DNA from: Flavobacterium bernardetii
GTDB taxonomy: Bacteria; Bacteroidota; Bacteroidia; Flavobacteriales; Flavobacteriaceae
Length of the DNA stretch: 64,000 bases
Assembly: GCF_011305415.1 (NCBI RefSeq)
Contig: NZ_JAANOQ010000003.1
Span: 62,001 to 126,000 of the forward strand
Direction of reading: 5' to 3'
Part shown: piece after piece, positions 34,355 through 42,967 of the stretch
Layout of the letters: each line of letters opens with the position of its first letter
Position numbering within the stretch: the stretch's first letter is position 1
Translations under genes and position numbers: made by a program
The notes under the pieces: model-generated
What the model was told of the DNA's origin: nothing
Seen by the model: only the letters and a program-made list of their open reading frames with translations
Database searches by the model: none

Positions 34355-35047
34355 ATGAAAAAGTTAATTTTATTACTAACATTAGTTACAACAATGAATG
34401 TTATGAGTCAAGAACAACACAAATTAGTACCACAAATTTCTATTTCTGGTGAAGGAAAAATTAAAGTAACGCCAGATATTGTGGTAATCCAATTAGGAGT
34501 TCAAAATAATGGTAAAGATGCCAAAGAAGTAAAAACTTTAAACGATGTAACAATTGATAAAGTAATTAAGTATATCAAGAAGTTTAATATTCCAACGGCC
34601 GATTATCAAACAGCTCAAATGAGTTTATATAAAAATTACGATTACGAGAAAAAGAAATATTCGTACCAAGCGAATCAAACTATTTCTGTTACTTTAAAAG
34701 ATATTTCTAAATACGATGCCTTTATGATGGACGTAATGGAAACAGGAATTAACGTAATTAACGGAGTGGAGTTTAAGTCTTCTAAAATGGAAACTTACGA
34801 AACTGAAGCTAGAAAAAAAGCCATTTTAAATGCTAAGAAAAAAGCAGACGATTATGTATCTGTTTTACCTGGTCAAAAAGTAGGTAAAGCCATCTTGATT
34901 TCAGATAACTCTTATACAAATTATCCACAACCAGTTTTTATGGCAAAAGGAGCCATGATGGATGCAGAAGCAGCACCAAGAGAAACATTAGCAGTAGGTG
35001 AAATTGAAATCGTTTGTACAGTAAATGTTAGTTTTAGTTTAGAGTAA
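34355..35047 (+). CDS. SIMPL/DUF541 periplasmic protein
   Basis: The protein has 230 residues with a signal peptide (MKKLILLLTLVTTMNVMSQ). VPQISISGEGKIKVTPDIVVIQLGVQ is the usual SIMPL opening; DYQTAQMSLYKNYDYEKKKYSYQANQ and AILNAKKKADDYVS follow. E. coli and Brucella relatives are implicated in oxidative-stress and envelope functions. It sits after a rhomboid gene, with its own A-rich start and a terminator at 35068. Confidence 0.9.
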   Translation: MKKLILLLTLVTTMNVMSQEQHKLVPQISISGEGKIKVTPDIVVIQLGVQNNGKDAKEVKTLNDVTIDKVIKYIKKFNIPTADYQTAQMSLYKNYDYEKKKYSYQANQTISVTLKDISKYDAFMMDVMETGINVINGVEFKSSKMETYETEARKKAILNAKKKADDYVSVLPGQKVGKAILISDNSYTNYPQPVFMAKGAMMDAEAAPRETLAVGEIEIVCTVNVSFSLE

Positions 35048-35067
35048 AACTCAAACACATGTAAAAT

Positions 35068-35100
35068 AAAAAAAGCACTTCAATTGAAGTGCTTTTTTTT
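35068..35100. terminator. Bidirectional terminator
   Basis: A perfect stem aaagcacttcaa / ttgaagtgcttt is followed by eight T. It terminates the SIMPL gene and can also act for the tRNA on the other strand. Confidence 0.9.
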
Positions 35101-35102
35101 TG

Positions 35103-35183
35103 TGGGGAGAGTAGGATTCGAACCTACGAAGTTTTCACAGCAGATTTACAGTCTGCCCTCGTTGGCCGCTTGAGTATCTCCCC
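35103..35183 (-). tRNA. tRNA-Tyr (anticodon GTA)
   Basis: On the minus strand the acceptor GGGGAGA pairs with TCTCCCC. The anticodon loop contains CTGTAAATC with GTA, a long variable arm of the type II Tyr form is present, and the T loop GTTCGAATC is intact. The discriminator base is A. CCA is not encoded. Confidence 0.97.
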
Positions 35184-35287
35184 GTGGCCATAGCTTGAGT
35201 GCAAATATATAATTGTTTTTTAGAGTTACAAACTTATTTTAAAGGAATATTTAAATTATTTTATAACTTTCTGAATATTAAAAACAT

Positions 35288-35325
35288 AAAAAAATCCCAT
35301 TTTGTAATAATTAACAAAATGGGAT
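35288..35325 (-). terminator. Terminator downstream of the split thioredoxin gene
   Basis: On the minus strand: stem aatcccattttgt / acaaaatgggatt then seven T. Confidence 0.85.
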
Positions 35326-35346
35326 TGATTTTTATAGCTTGATGTG

Positions 35347-36491
35347 TTATTTTACACCTAATAATTCTTTTACTTTAGCTTTTAATTCGTCACCTCTAAG
35401 GTTTTTTGCAACAATATTACCTTTTGCATCTAATATAAATGTTGAAGGAATTTCTTCAATCTCATAAGCTAACGCAATTGGATCTTTCCATTTCTTAAGA
35501 TTTGAAACTTGTGTCCAAGTTAATTTATCTTTAGCAATAGCAGCTTTCCAATCTGCGGCATCATCGTCTAACGAAACACCAATAATATTTAAACCTTTGC
35601 TATGTAATTCGTTATATAACGCCACTACATTAGGGTTTTCAGCTCTACATGGTCCACACCAAGAAGCCCAGAAATCAATAATTGTAACTTTTCCTAAAGA
35701 TTCTTTTAAAGAAACTGTTTTTCCTTCAGGCGTTTTCGCAGAAAAATCAGCAGCTTTAGTTGAGTTATCTACTTTTTTTTTTCTGTATTACCTTTTTCTA
35801 ATGGTAATTGTGTGTCTAAATGTTTTTTTACACTTTTTCCGCTTGTAGTTTCTTTTAAGTCAGCATCCAATCCATCATAAAATGTTTTCACTTTAGAAGC
35901 TTCCATTTTATTGTTATAGAATAAGTTTTCAATTAATAATAAAGACACAAAAGAATTTTGATTTTTAGCAACAAAATCTTTTGATCTTTTATCCATTTCC
36001 AGTTGAATTTTTTGAAATTCAGCCATAATTACTTCGGCTTTAGCTTTTTCTTCATCTGTTTCTGGTTGTTTTTGCATAAATGCACCATTTGCTTCGTAAA
36101 TAGCTTTAACTTTTTTCTGAATGTCTAAGTTAGCATTGTTGTATGATTGGTATAAATCATTATTTTTAGTTCCACTAATAGCATTTTTTTCAATGTTTTT
36201 AGCGTCAAAATTAATAGCAACAGTTCCTTTTTCTAATATAAATCCAACATTTCCGTTTGGCGTTTTTTCAAAAGCAATATAAGCAATTTCAGGTTTTTCA
36301 CTTTTACCTTCAAATTCAAATTTACCATCTGTTACTTTAACTGTGTCTTTAGGTTTTGGAGTTCCAGTAGAATCTGAAGTTACTAAAAATACGTTTGTTC
36401 CGTTAGCAACACCAGTTGCAGTTCCTTCAACTTTATACTTGTTGCAAGAAATTAAAATTAATGCAGAAAATAATACTACTAATTGTTTCAT
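35347..36491 (-). pseudogene. DUF4369-thioredoxin (TlpA-like) lipoprotein gene split by a frameshift
   Basis: Two adjacent frames give one family protein. The first 240 codons encode a lipoprotein (lipobox LILISC) with a DUF4369-like domain (GTATGVANGTNVFLVTSD) and end at TAG right after NTEKKK. In the next frame the sequence continues VDNSTKAADFSAKTPEGKTV, then a thioredoxin domain with WASWCGPCRAEN and IEEIPSTFILDAKG to the stop at 35347. The break sits in a run of ten A (35773-35782). One extra A would fuse the frames into about 380 residues, the usual size of Bacteroidetes DUF4369-AhpC/TlpA proteins. It may be a sequencing error, phase-variable slippage, or a true pseudogene. Confidence 0.8.
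35773..35782 (-). other. A10 homopolymer at the thioredoxin frame break
   Basis: On the coding strand the run is G followed by ten A and then GTAG. Ten A place TAG in frame and eleven A restore the long frame. Such runs favour both sequencing error and transcriptional slippage. Confidence 0.85.
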
Positions 36492-36606
36492 TTTTATTTT
36501 TTGTAAATTGTTATACTGAAAACTCAGTTTTTATTTTTATTGGATGCAAATGTATTAATTTTTTTAGGATTAATGAAATCTTATCGGAAAGGAAAATAGT
36601 TATGAT

Positions 36607-36614
36607 TATCTTTG
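36607..36614 (+). promoter_or_regulatory. -7 box 4 bp before the 36619 gene
   Basis: TATCTTTG matches TAnnTTTG and ends 4 bp before the ATG, so transcription would start at or near the A of the start codon. Confidence 0.5.
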
Positions 36615-36618
36615 CAAA

Positions 36619-37167
36619 ATGAATGTTTATCATAGGAACAATTTTCACAAACACACTTTTTGCTTGTTTCAACAAGTGGATAATTCTGTTTTGTCCGATT
36701 TGAAACTCGGATACAAAAGCAATTCTGGAAGCGAATATTATTTCACGGAAGTTGGCGTGTACCGAAAATCCAATCATTGGGGAAGAGCGGCGAATTGTCG
36801 TTGGCGATTACTTGTGAATTCCGAATATAAAAACCAAACTGAAATCATCGGATTTGCACGTTGGACTGATTTTTATTCGAATAATGAAACAGATAAATTG
36901 TTTTACATCGAAATAAATGAAGAAAAAAACGAAGTCCATTTCAATCATAAAAACAATCCGAATTATACGAATCAAGTTTTAAGAAATGCTTCGGAAACCG
37001 CAAAAAGAATTAAAGAAATAAAAGAAGTTTTACAGAATACTTCTTGGGCAAAATATCTGGTTTTTGATGATTTTGAAGAAATTAGACGTAAAATGCTATC
37101 AGAATTGAGCAATACCAACGAAAGTTTCGTAAATTTGCGTAAAATATTAAAAGATGGGAAGAAATAA
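36619..37167 (+). CDS. Conserved hypothetical protein (182 residues)
   Basis: A soluble protein with no signal peptide. Segments VGVYRKSNHWGRAANCRWRL and EIIGFARWTDFYSNNETDKLFYIEIN look like a small alpha/beta domain, followed by a helical tail (AKRIKEIKEVLQN, FEEIRRKMLSEL). I cannot name the family. The start lies 4 bp after a -7 box (possible leaderless mRNA). The next small ORF overlaps its end by 14 bp. Confidence 0.65.
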   Translation: MNVYHRNNFHKHTFCLFQQVDNSVLSDLKLGYKSNSGSEYYFTEVGVYRKSNHWGRAANCRWRLLVNSEYKNQTEIIGFARWTDFYSNNETDKLFYIEINEEKNEVHFNHKNNPNYTNQVLRNASETAKRIKEIKEVLQNTSWAKYLVFDDFEEIRRKMLSELSNTNESFVNLRKILKDGKK

Positions 37168-37300
37168 CGCCGTAAATCAAGACAAGCATAAAAAACAATT
37201 GGATAATCACATGAAGAAAATTAAACAGACAAAATTAACTTCTGCTGCCAAAAAAGCTTCTATTTTAGAGCAATACAAGCAATCGCTAAAAAATCAGTAA
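37154..37300 (+). CDS. Small basic protein (48 residues)
   Basis: An ORF of 48 codons starts MGRNNAVNQDKHKKQLDNH and ends EQYKQSLKNQ. It is strongly basic and probably helical. It overlaps the end of the preceding gene by 14 bp in another frame. It resembles short conserved Flavobacteria proteins in composition, but no family is known to me. It is supported by good coding-like content and coupling, not by similarity. Confidence 0.5.
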   Translation: MGRNNAVNQDKHKKQLDNHMKKIKQTKLTSAAKKASILEQYKQSLKNQ

Positions 37301-37337
37301 TTCCTTTATTTTTTTACCGTTGCCAATAATTTTTTGC

Positions 37338-37345
37338 TATATTTG
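37338..37345 (+). promoter_or_regulatory. -7 box of the methyltransferase gene
   Basis: TATATTTG lies 17 bp before the ATG at 37363. A TTG lies 15 nt further upstream at 37320-37322, a little closer than consensus. Confidence 0.6.
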
Positions 37346-37362
37346 AGTAAATCAGTTTATAT

Positions 37363-38967
37363 ATGACGACAACTTCAAATTTTAGACAAAGAATTTTTCA
37401 ACACTTAGATGGATTAGTAACTGCACCGGTTGTTTTTGCACTTCATCAAAAAGGAATTTTACACTATCTGCTCGAAAATAAAGAAGTTTCACTATCCAAA
37501 TTATCTTCAGAATTTAAAGCCAACGAAGGATATCTTAACATTGCTTTGCGTGTTTTGGCATCTCAAGGTTTGTTAGAATATAAATTAGACAATGCCAATA
37601 ATTCGGTGGTGGTTTCAACCAATTCCAAATCGGCACTTTTCTTTTCTTTAGCACCAGTTTACGAAGAAGTTATTGATGTTTTAAAAGAGAAAGATTGGTT
37701 TACTTCGGTACAAATTCAAAACGAATCGTATCAGGATTTAAACAGGTTGTTCGAATGGTATAAAAACAAGTGTCATGTTCAACTTTCTGAAAATGATGAA
37801 GAAAGAGCCATTCAAGAACAATTTTTAGCACATATTGAAGGGTATTTAGTTGGGCCAATTATCGTAAGTTTAGGAATGACAGGCATGTTTCATAAGTATT
37901 TTATGGAAACGTCTTTCAGTCCGGAAGAATTTCATAAACATCCGGAAGTTTTCAAAATTATTTTAGATTTCTTCACGCATTTAGGTTGGTTTACCCATAA
38001 AAAAGACAATTATCAATTTACAGAATTAGGTTTGTCTTTTGCCAAAAGAGCTTCGGCTTATGGTGTAACGGTTTCTTATTTGCCGATGTTCAAAAATATA
38101 GATAAATTATTGTTCGGAAATCCGAAAGCATTGAGAGAAACCGCTATTGGTGAAGACGAAATTCACGTCAATAGAGAAATGAATGTTTGGGGAAGCGGTG
38201 GCGCACATACTACGTATTTTAAAGTAATTGATGAAATTATTATCGAATTATTTAATAAACCCATCAACGAACAACCTAAAGGAATTTTAGATATGGGTTG
38301 TGGGAATGGAGCGTTTTTACAACATATTTATGAAGTTATCGAACGTCAAACCATTCGAGGAAAAATGTTGGATGAATATCCTTTGTTTTTGGTCGGAGCC
38401 GATTATAATCAAGCCGCTTTAAAGGTGACAAGAGCGAATTTGATAAAAGCAGATATTTGGGCAAAAGTAATTTGGGGCGACATCGGAAATCCAGAACTAT
38501 TAGCTTCAGATTTAAAAGAAAATTACAATATCGATTTGAAAGATTTATTAAATGTACGAACATTTTTAGATCATAATAGAATTTGGGAAACACCAAAAAC
38601 TGTTTCAAAAGATAGAATTAGTACGTCAAGTGGTGCTTTTGCTCACAGAGGAGTTTGGATTAAAAACAACGAAGTAGAAGATAATTTGTTGGAACATTTA
38701 CAAAAATGGTCGACTTACGTTCAAAAATTCGGATTGTTAATAATAGAATTACACACGATACCACCAGAAATAACAGCAAATAATTTAGGGAATACAGCTG
38801 CAACAGCTTACGATGCAACTCACGGTTTTTCAGACCAATACATAGTAGAAATCGATGTTTTACATAAAGTTGCCGCCGAAGTAGGATTGTTTCCCGATCC
38901 ATTATATTTTAAAAAGTTTCCAAATACCAATTACGCCACAGTTAGTATTAATTTATTAAAAGGCTAA
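37363..38967 (+). CDS. Winged-helix SAM-dependent methyltransferase
   Basis: The protein has 534 residues. Two winged-helix/dimerisation-like segments are visible at about 10-80 (ALHQKGILHYLLENKEVSLSKLSS) and again around 160-230. A Rossmann methyltransferase core follows with GILDMGCGNGAFLQHIYEV and VGADYNQAALKV. The C-terminal domain includes THGFSDQYIVE, typical of plant-type O-methyltransferase folds. The double N-terminal domain makes it longer than usual O-methyltransferases. Substrate unknown. It forms an operon with the two small genes that follow (14-bp gap, then overlap). Confidence 0.85.
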   Translation: MTTTSNFRQRIFQHLDGLVTAPVVFALHQKGILHYLLENKEVSLSKLSSEFKANEGYLNIALRVLASQGLLEYKLDNANNSVVVSTNSKSALFFSLAPVYEEVIDVLKEKDWFTSVQIQNESYQDLNRLFEWYKNKCHVQLSENDEERAIQEQFLAHIEGYLVGPIIVSLGMTGMFHKYFMETSFSPEEFHKHPEVFKIILDFFTHLGWFTHKKDNYQFTELGLSFAKRASAYGVTVSYLPMFKNIDKLLFGNPKALRETAIGEDEIHVNREMNVWGSGGAHTTYFKVIDEIIIELFNKPINEQPKGILDMGCGNGAFLQHIYEVIERQTIRGKMLDEYPLFLVGADYNQAALKVTRANLIKADIWAKVIWGDIGNPELLASDLKENYNIDLKDLLNVRTFLDHNRIWETPKTVSKDRISTSSGAFAHRGVWIKNNEVEDNLLEHLQKWSTYVQKFGLLIIELHTIPPEITANNLGNTAATAYDATHGFSDQYIVEIDVLHKVAAEVGLFPDPLYFKKFPNTNYATVSINLLKG

Positions 38968-38981
38968 TTTTAAAAAAAGAT

Positions 38982-39206
38982 ATGTTTACAGAACAAATAG
39001 TTAATTTAAAACCGAAAGTTCAAACCATTATTGACTTCATAGCCAAAAAAGATTTGGTAAATGCCCATGTTTATTTACATGAAGTAAGTAATGAAGTTGA
39101 AGATTTAATTGATTCCGTGTCGCTTGATGCGCATTTAATTGAGTTAGGTAAATACCAAGTTTTATTGAAACATTTATTACATAAAATACAAAATGATAAA
39201 GACTAA
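38982..39206 (+). CDS. Small helical protein (74 residues)
   Basis: MFTEQIVNLKPKVQTIIDFI, then KKDLVNAHVYLHEVSNEVEDL and SLDAHLIELGKYQVLLKHLLHKI suggest a three-helix protein. No family is recognised. It overlaps the next gene by 14 bp and follows the methyltransferase by 14 bp. Confidence 0.6.
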   Translation: MFTEQIVNLKPKVQTIIDFIAKKDLVNAHVYLHEVSNEVEDLIDSVSLDAHLIELGKYQVLLKHLLHKIQNDKD

Positions 39207-39576
39207 ACCTTGCCCGTGTGGGAGTGAATTACATTTGGAAAATTGCTGTTCTCCATATATTTACGATGGAGTAGTAGTACCAACTGCAGAAAAACTAATG
39301 CGTTCTAGGTTTACAGCTTATTGTTTGCAAAATGCCGATTATTTATACAATACGACTCATGTTTCTCAAAAAAAATACACCAATAAATCGGATATTTTAG
39401 CTTGGGCGAAATCAAACACTTGGCAAAAATTAGAAATCTTAAATTTCTCTGAAAATACAGTAGAATTTAAAGCCTATTATTTAGACGAAAACAGAAAACC
39501 TCAAATTCATCACGAAAAATCAACGTTTATCAACTTTCAAGACGCTTGGTTTTATGTAGATGGGAAATTCTATTAG
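39193..39576 (+). CDS. YchJ-like SEC-C motif protein (UPF0225)
   Basis: The protein has 127 residues with an N-terminal PCPCGSELHLENCC zinc-knuckle (SEC-C type), AEKLMRSRFTAYCLQNADYLYNTTH and a C-terminal DAWFYVDGKFY. It matches the YchJ/UPF0225 pattern well. Function unknown; SEC-C motifs bind zinc. It overlaps the preceding small gene. Confidence 0.9.
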   Translation: MIKTKPCPCGSELHLENCCSPYIYDGVVVPTAEKLMRSRFTAYCLQNADYLYNTTHVSQKKYTNKSDILAWAKSNTWQKLEILNFSENTVEFKAYYLDENRKPQIHHEKSTFINFQDAWFYVDGKFY

Positions 39577-39638
39577 ATTTAACTAAAAATTAGTATTCGT
39601 TTTTATGTTATAAAATATAAACCTTGTAATTTTAGTGT

Positions 39639-40748
39639 ATGAAAAAAGGATTCTATTTTAAAACATACGAAAAACCATTTAAGACACCCTTTGAGGTGCT
39701 TTTTGGCGTTTTTAAAGAATTGATTGTACACACTTCAGGCGATTTTGATGAAGCTATCGATTGGTTACGAGAATTAGATAACGAATACAAATTAACCACT
39801 CCAGAATACACAATTGAAGATTTTATCGAAGATTTAAAGAAAAAAGGATTCATCCGTGAAGAAATCACACCTGATGGTGGTTCCGGCGAAACTACTATAA
39901 CTTCAAAAACAGAGCGTTTAATCAGACAATCGGCTTTAGATCAAATTTTCGGGAATTTAAATAAATCGGGTAGTGGAAACCATAAAACCAAACAAGTTGG
40001 CGGTGGTGATGAACTTACTGGCGAATTCAGAAGTTATAATTTTGGCGATTCTTTAGATAAAATTTCATTAACCGAAAGTTTAAAAAACGCTCAAATCAAC
40101 AACGGAATCGGAGATTTTCAATTAACTGAAAACGATTTGGTGATTGAAGACACACATTACAAATCGCAAATGAGCACGGTTTTAATGATTGACATTTCGC
40201 ACAGTATGATTTTATACGGTGAAGATCGAATTACGCCTGCCAAAAAAGTAGCGATGGCTTTGGCAGAACTTATTACCACGCGCTATCCAAAAGACACCAT
40301 CGATATTTTAGTTTTTGGTAATGATGCTTGGCCGATTTCTATAAAAGAATTACCGTTTTTAAAAGTCGGACCATATCATACAAACACTGTAGCTGGTTTA
40401 CAATTAGCTATGGACATGCTGCGAAGAAAACGAAACACCAACAAACAAATTTTCATGATTACCGATGGAAAACCAAGTTGTGTTCGTGAAAAAGATGGTT
40501 CTTATTACATGAATAGTAACGGTTTAGATGAATATATCGTAGAAAAATGTTACACACAAGCTGCTCAAGCCAGAAAATTACATATTCCAATTACCACTTT
40601 TATGATTGCTAACGATCCGTATTTGCAACAATTCGTAGATAAATTTACAGAAGCCAATCAAGGAAAAGCTTTTTATACCGGTTTGAAAGGTTTAGGAGAA
40701 ATGATTTTTCAAGATTATGAAGCGAATAGAAAAAAGAAGTTGAAATAA
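39639..40748 (+). CDS. VWA domain protein (MoxR-associated)
   Basis: The protein has 369 residues. The MIDAS motif of a von Willebrand A domain is seen in LMIDISHSMILYGED around residue 185, with a downstream DILVFGNDAWPI and QIFMITDGKPSCV (the T and D ligands). The N-terminal 120 residues are a charged region with a Gly/Ser-rich insertion. It is the usual partner of the MoxR-type AAA+ ATPase located 109 bp downstream, and the two probably act as a metal-insertion or complex-assembly chaperone pair. The order VWA then AAA+ with a repeat between is unusual. Confidence 0.88.
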   Translation: MKKGFYFKTYEKPFKTPFEVLFGVFKELIVHTSGDFDEAIDWLRELDNEYKLTTPEYTIEDFIEDLKKKGFIREEITPDGGSGETTITSKTERLIRQSALDQIFGNLNKSGSGNHKTKQVGGGDELTGEFRSYNFGDSLDKISLTESLKNAQINNGIGDFQLTENDLVIEDTHYKSQMSTVLMIDISHSMILYGEDRITPAKKVAMALAELITTRYPKDTIDILVFGNDAWPISIKELPFLKVGPYHTNTVAGLQLAMDMLRRKRNTNKQIFMITDGKPSCVREKDGSYYMNSNGLDEYIVEKCYTQAAQARKLHIPITTFMIANDPYLQQFVDKFTEANQGKAFYTGLKGLGEMIFQDYEANRKKKLK

Positions 40749-40804
40749 AGAGCCAAGTAAAAAGAGCCAAGTAAAAAGAGCCAAGTAAAAAGAGCCAAGT
40801 AAAA
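40749..40804 (+). repeat. Four perfect 14-bp tandem repeats
   Basis: agagccaagtaaaa is repeated four times without change just after the VWA stop codon, followed by a degenerate copy. Tracts of this type are slippage-prone. The repeat fills most of the 109-bp gap before the AAA+ gene. Confidence 0.9.
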
Positions 40805-40857
40805 AGTAAAAGATTCAAGTAAGGTTGACGAAAGTCTAAAAAAAAATAAATTAAAAC

Positions 40858-42324
40858 ATGGACATTAAAAATATAAATACTTTAGGTGAATTGATAGCGT
40901 CAGGTTATCAATCTAAAAACATAAAAGACGAGTTACGTAACAATTTGCGACATAAATTAATAGCCAAACAGCCTACTTTTACTGGTGTTCATGGTTTTGA
41001 AAATTCGGTTATTCCTGAATTGGAACGCGCTATTTTATCTCGACACAATATCAATTTATTAGGGTTGCGTGGACAAGCGAAAACTCGTTTAGCCCGAAAA
41101 ATGGTCGAACTTTTGGATGAATATATTCCGTTTGTTTCTGGTTCTGAAATTAATGACGATCCTTTAAACCCGATTTCTCGTTTTGCCATAGATTTTATTG
41201 CTGAAAAAGGAAACGAAACACCAATTTCTTGGTTACACAGAAGTGAGCGTTTTTTCGAAAAATTAGCTACGCCAGATGTAACTGTTGCTGATTTAATTGG
41301 TGATGTAGATCCAATAAAAGCTGTGAATTTAAAATTATCTTATGCAGATGAACGTGTGATTCACTTCGGAATGATTCCGCGAGCGAACAGATGTATTTTT
41401 GTTATTAACGAATTGCCCGATTTACAAGCTCGTATTCAAGTCGCGCTATTCAATATTTTGCAAGAAGGCGACATTCAAATTCGTGGATTTAAGTTAAGAA
41501 TGCCTTTAGATTTACAATTCATTTTTACAGCAAACCCTGAAGATTACACTAATCGTGGAAGTATTGTTACGCCTTTAAAAGACAGAATTGGTTCACAAAT
41601 TTTAACGCATTATCCAGAAACTATTGAAATTGCTAAAACGATTACACATCAAGAAGCTAAATTAGATGAAAATCAATCTTCTATCGTACATGTTCCAAAT
41701 TTAGCAAAAGATTTATTAGAACAAGTGGGTTTTGAAGCAAGAGAATCTGAATATATTGATGCGAAAAGTGGTGTTTCTGCCAGAATGAGTATTACCGCTT
41801 ATGAAAATTTAATTAGTACGGCAGAACGTAGAGCATTGCAAAATGGAGAAGAAAAAACAACAGTTCGTTTGTCTGATTTCTTAGGAATTATTCCAGCAAT
41901 AACAGGGAAAGTAGAATTAGTGTACGAAGGCGAACAAGAAGGAGCAGGAGTTGTAGCGCAATATTTAATTTCCAATGCGATTCATACTTTTTTCCCAGGT
42001 TATTTTCCTAAAATAGAGAAATTAGAAAAACAAAATGAAGTCAATCCTTATACAGAAATTTCAGAATGGTTTTTCAATGAATCTGGTTTTGAATTGTCAG
42101 ATGATTGTTCAGATGAAGTGTATAAAAATGTTTTAGATGAAGTGGAACCACTTGAGAATTTAATTCAAAAATACCAACCAGAAATTGCCATTTCAGATAA
42201 ATATTTCCTAAAAGAATTTATACTTTGGGCTTTAGTAGAATACAATAAATTATCAAAAGAAAGAACACAAGACGGTTTTCAATTTAAAGATCCGTATGCT
42301 AAGTTTATTAGTAGATTGTCTTAG
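40858..42324 (+). CDS. AAA+ ATPase, MoxR/ChlI-like
   Basis: The protein has 488 residues. A Walker A variant LLGLRGQAKTRLARK near residue 63-77 and a Walker B CIFVINELPDL are visible, then FNILQEGDIQIRGF, FIFTANPEDYTNRGSIV (sensor) and a C-terminal helical domain. Usual Walker B ends DE; here it reads NELP, as in some MoxR and ChlI subgroups. It is paired with the VWA gene upstream. Confidence 0.88.
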   Translation: MDIKNINTLGELIASGYQSKNIKDELRNNLRHKLIAKQPTFTGVHGFENSVIPELERAILSRHNINLLGLRGQAKTRLARKMVELLDEYIPFVSGSEINDDPLNPISRFAIDFIAEKGNETPISWLHRSERFFEKLATPDVTVADLIGDVDPIKAVNLKLSYADERVIHFGMIPRANRCIFVINELPDLQARIQVALFNILQEGDIQIRGFKLRMPLDLQFIFTANPEDYTNRGSIVTPLKDRIGSQILTHYPETIEIAKTITHQEAKLDENQSSIVHVPNLAKDLLEQVGFEARESEYIDAKSGVSARMSITAYENLISTAERRALQNGEEKTTVRLSDFLGIIPAITGKVELVYEGEQEGAGVVAQYLISNAIHTFFPGYFPKIEKLEKQNEVNPYTEISEWFFNESGFELSDDCSDEVYKNVLDEVEPLENLIQKYQPEIAISDKYFLKEFILWALVEYNKLSKERTQDGFQFKDPYAKFISRLS

Positions 42325-42339
42325 TTAAATATAAAATAT

Positions 42340-42376
42340 AAAATCCGTTCTGATTAAAAATTAGAACGGATTTATT
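42340..42376. terminator. Bidirectional terminator
   Basis: The stem aaatccgttct / agaacggattt is flanked by AT runs. It separates the AAA+ gene from the convergent toxin-antitoxin pair. Confidence 0.85.
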
Positions 42377-42689
42377 TGTTTTTATTAGGATTTTGTCGCG
42401 TGTCAAAAATTCTATTTATGTATATTTTATTTTTTCCTTCTCGGTAAGTTATTTTGCAGTGATGATGAATTAATTTTCTATATTCAAATTTTAAATGAGT
42501 GAAATCTTCATCTATTGATCCAATTTTATTGAAATCACTTGATTCTAAAATTTCAGTTCCTTCTTGAATTTCAATTGCAATTTCAACTGCTTTATTAAAA
42601 CCAAATAATTTACTATTAAAGCGAGTTACTTTTTCTAAATCTTTTACTGCTCTATTGGTCCAAAAAACAGGTTTAATTATTCTTTCCAA
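42372..42689 (-). CDS. RelE/ParE-family toxin
   Basis: The protein has 105 residues with the ParE/RelE layout: PVFWTNRAVKDLEKVTRFNSK, HLKFEYRKLIHHHCKITYREGKNKIYINRIFDTRQNP. The IFDTRQNP end is typical of ParE-like toxins. The only start near the front is TTG at 42689, immediately after an in-frame TAA, and it overlaps the antitoxin gene by 13 bp. It is followed by a terminator. Confidence 0.85.
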   Translation of the reverse strand: MERIIKPVFWTNRAVKDLEKVTRFNSKLFGFNKAVEIAIEIQEGTEILESSDFNKIGSIDEDFTHLKFEYRKLIHHHCKITYREGKNKIYINRIFDTRQNPNKNK

Positions 42690-42886
42690 TTAGCAATCAT
42701 TTTTTTTACTTCTTCTTGAGTATGAATGTTACCAGAATCAATATCTTTTTCAGATTCAGCTATCATTTTGTCTTTTTTTATTTGAACTAAGTATGTTTTA
42801 GCCATATCGTAAAATAATTGCACAAACTTATCATCACCTTTATTGATGATGTCATGAAGTTCTTGTTTTAGCTCAATTGTACTCAT
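42677..42886 (-). CDS. Antitoxin of the RelE/ParE pair
   Basis: The protein has 69 residues starting MSTIELKQELHDIINKGDDKF, with a C-terminal tail DIDSGNIHTQEEVKKMIANWKE that looks like the toxin-binding helix of Phd/RHH-type partners. It lies upstream of and overlaps the toxin gene. The ATG at 42886 was chosen over a TTG 7 codons earlier. Confidence 0.8.
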   Translation of the reverse strand: MSTIELKQELHDIINKGDDKFVQLFYDMAKTYLVQIKKDKMIAESEKDIDSGNIHTQEEVKKMIANWKE

Positions 42887-42967
42887 AATAGAATATTTAT
42901 AAAACAAAATTACAAAAAAAAACCACTGAATTCACAACGGATTTTTAATTATGTTTTTTGTTTTTTC

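Noticed and set aside
36511-36777. Minus-strand ORF across the start of the 36619 gene
   Set aside because: It is antisense to the start of a better-supported gene and has no start signal or recognisable motif.
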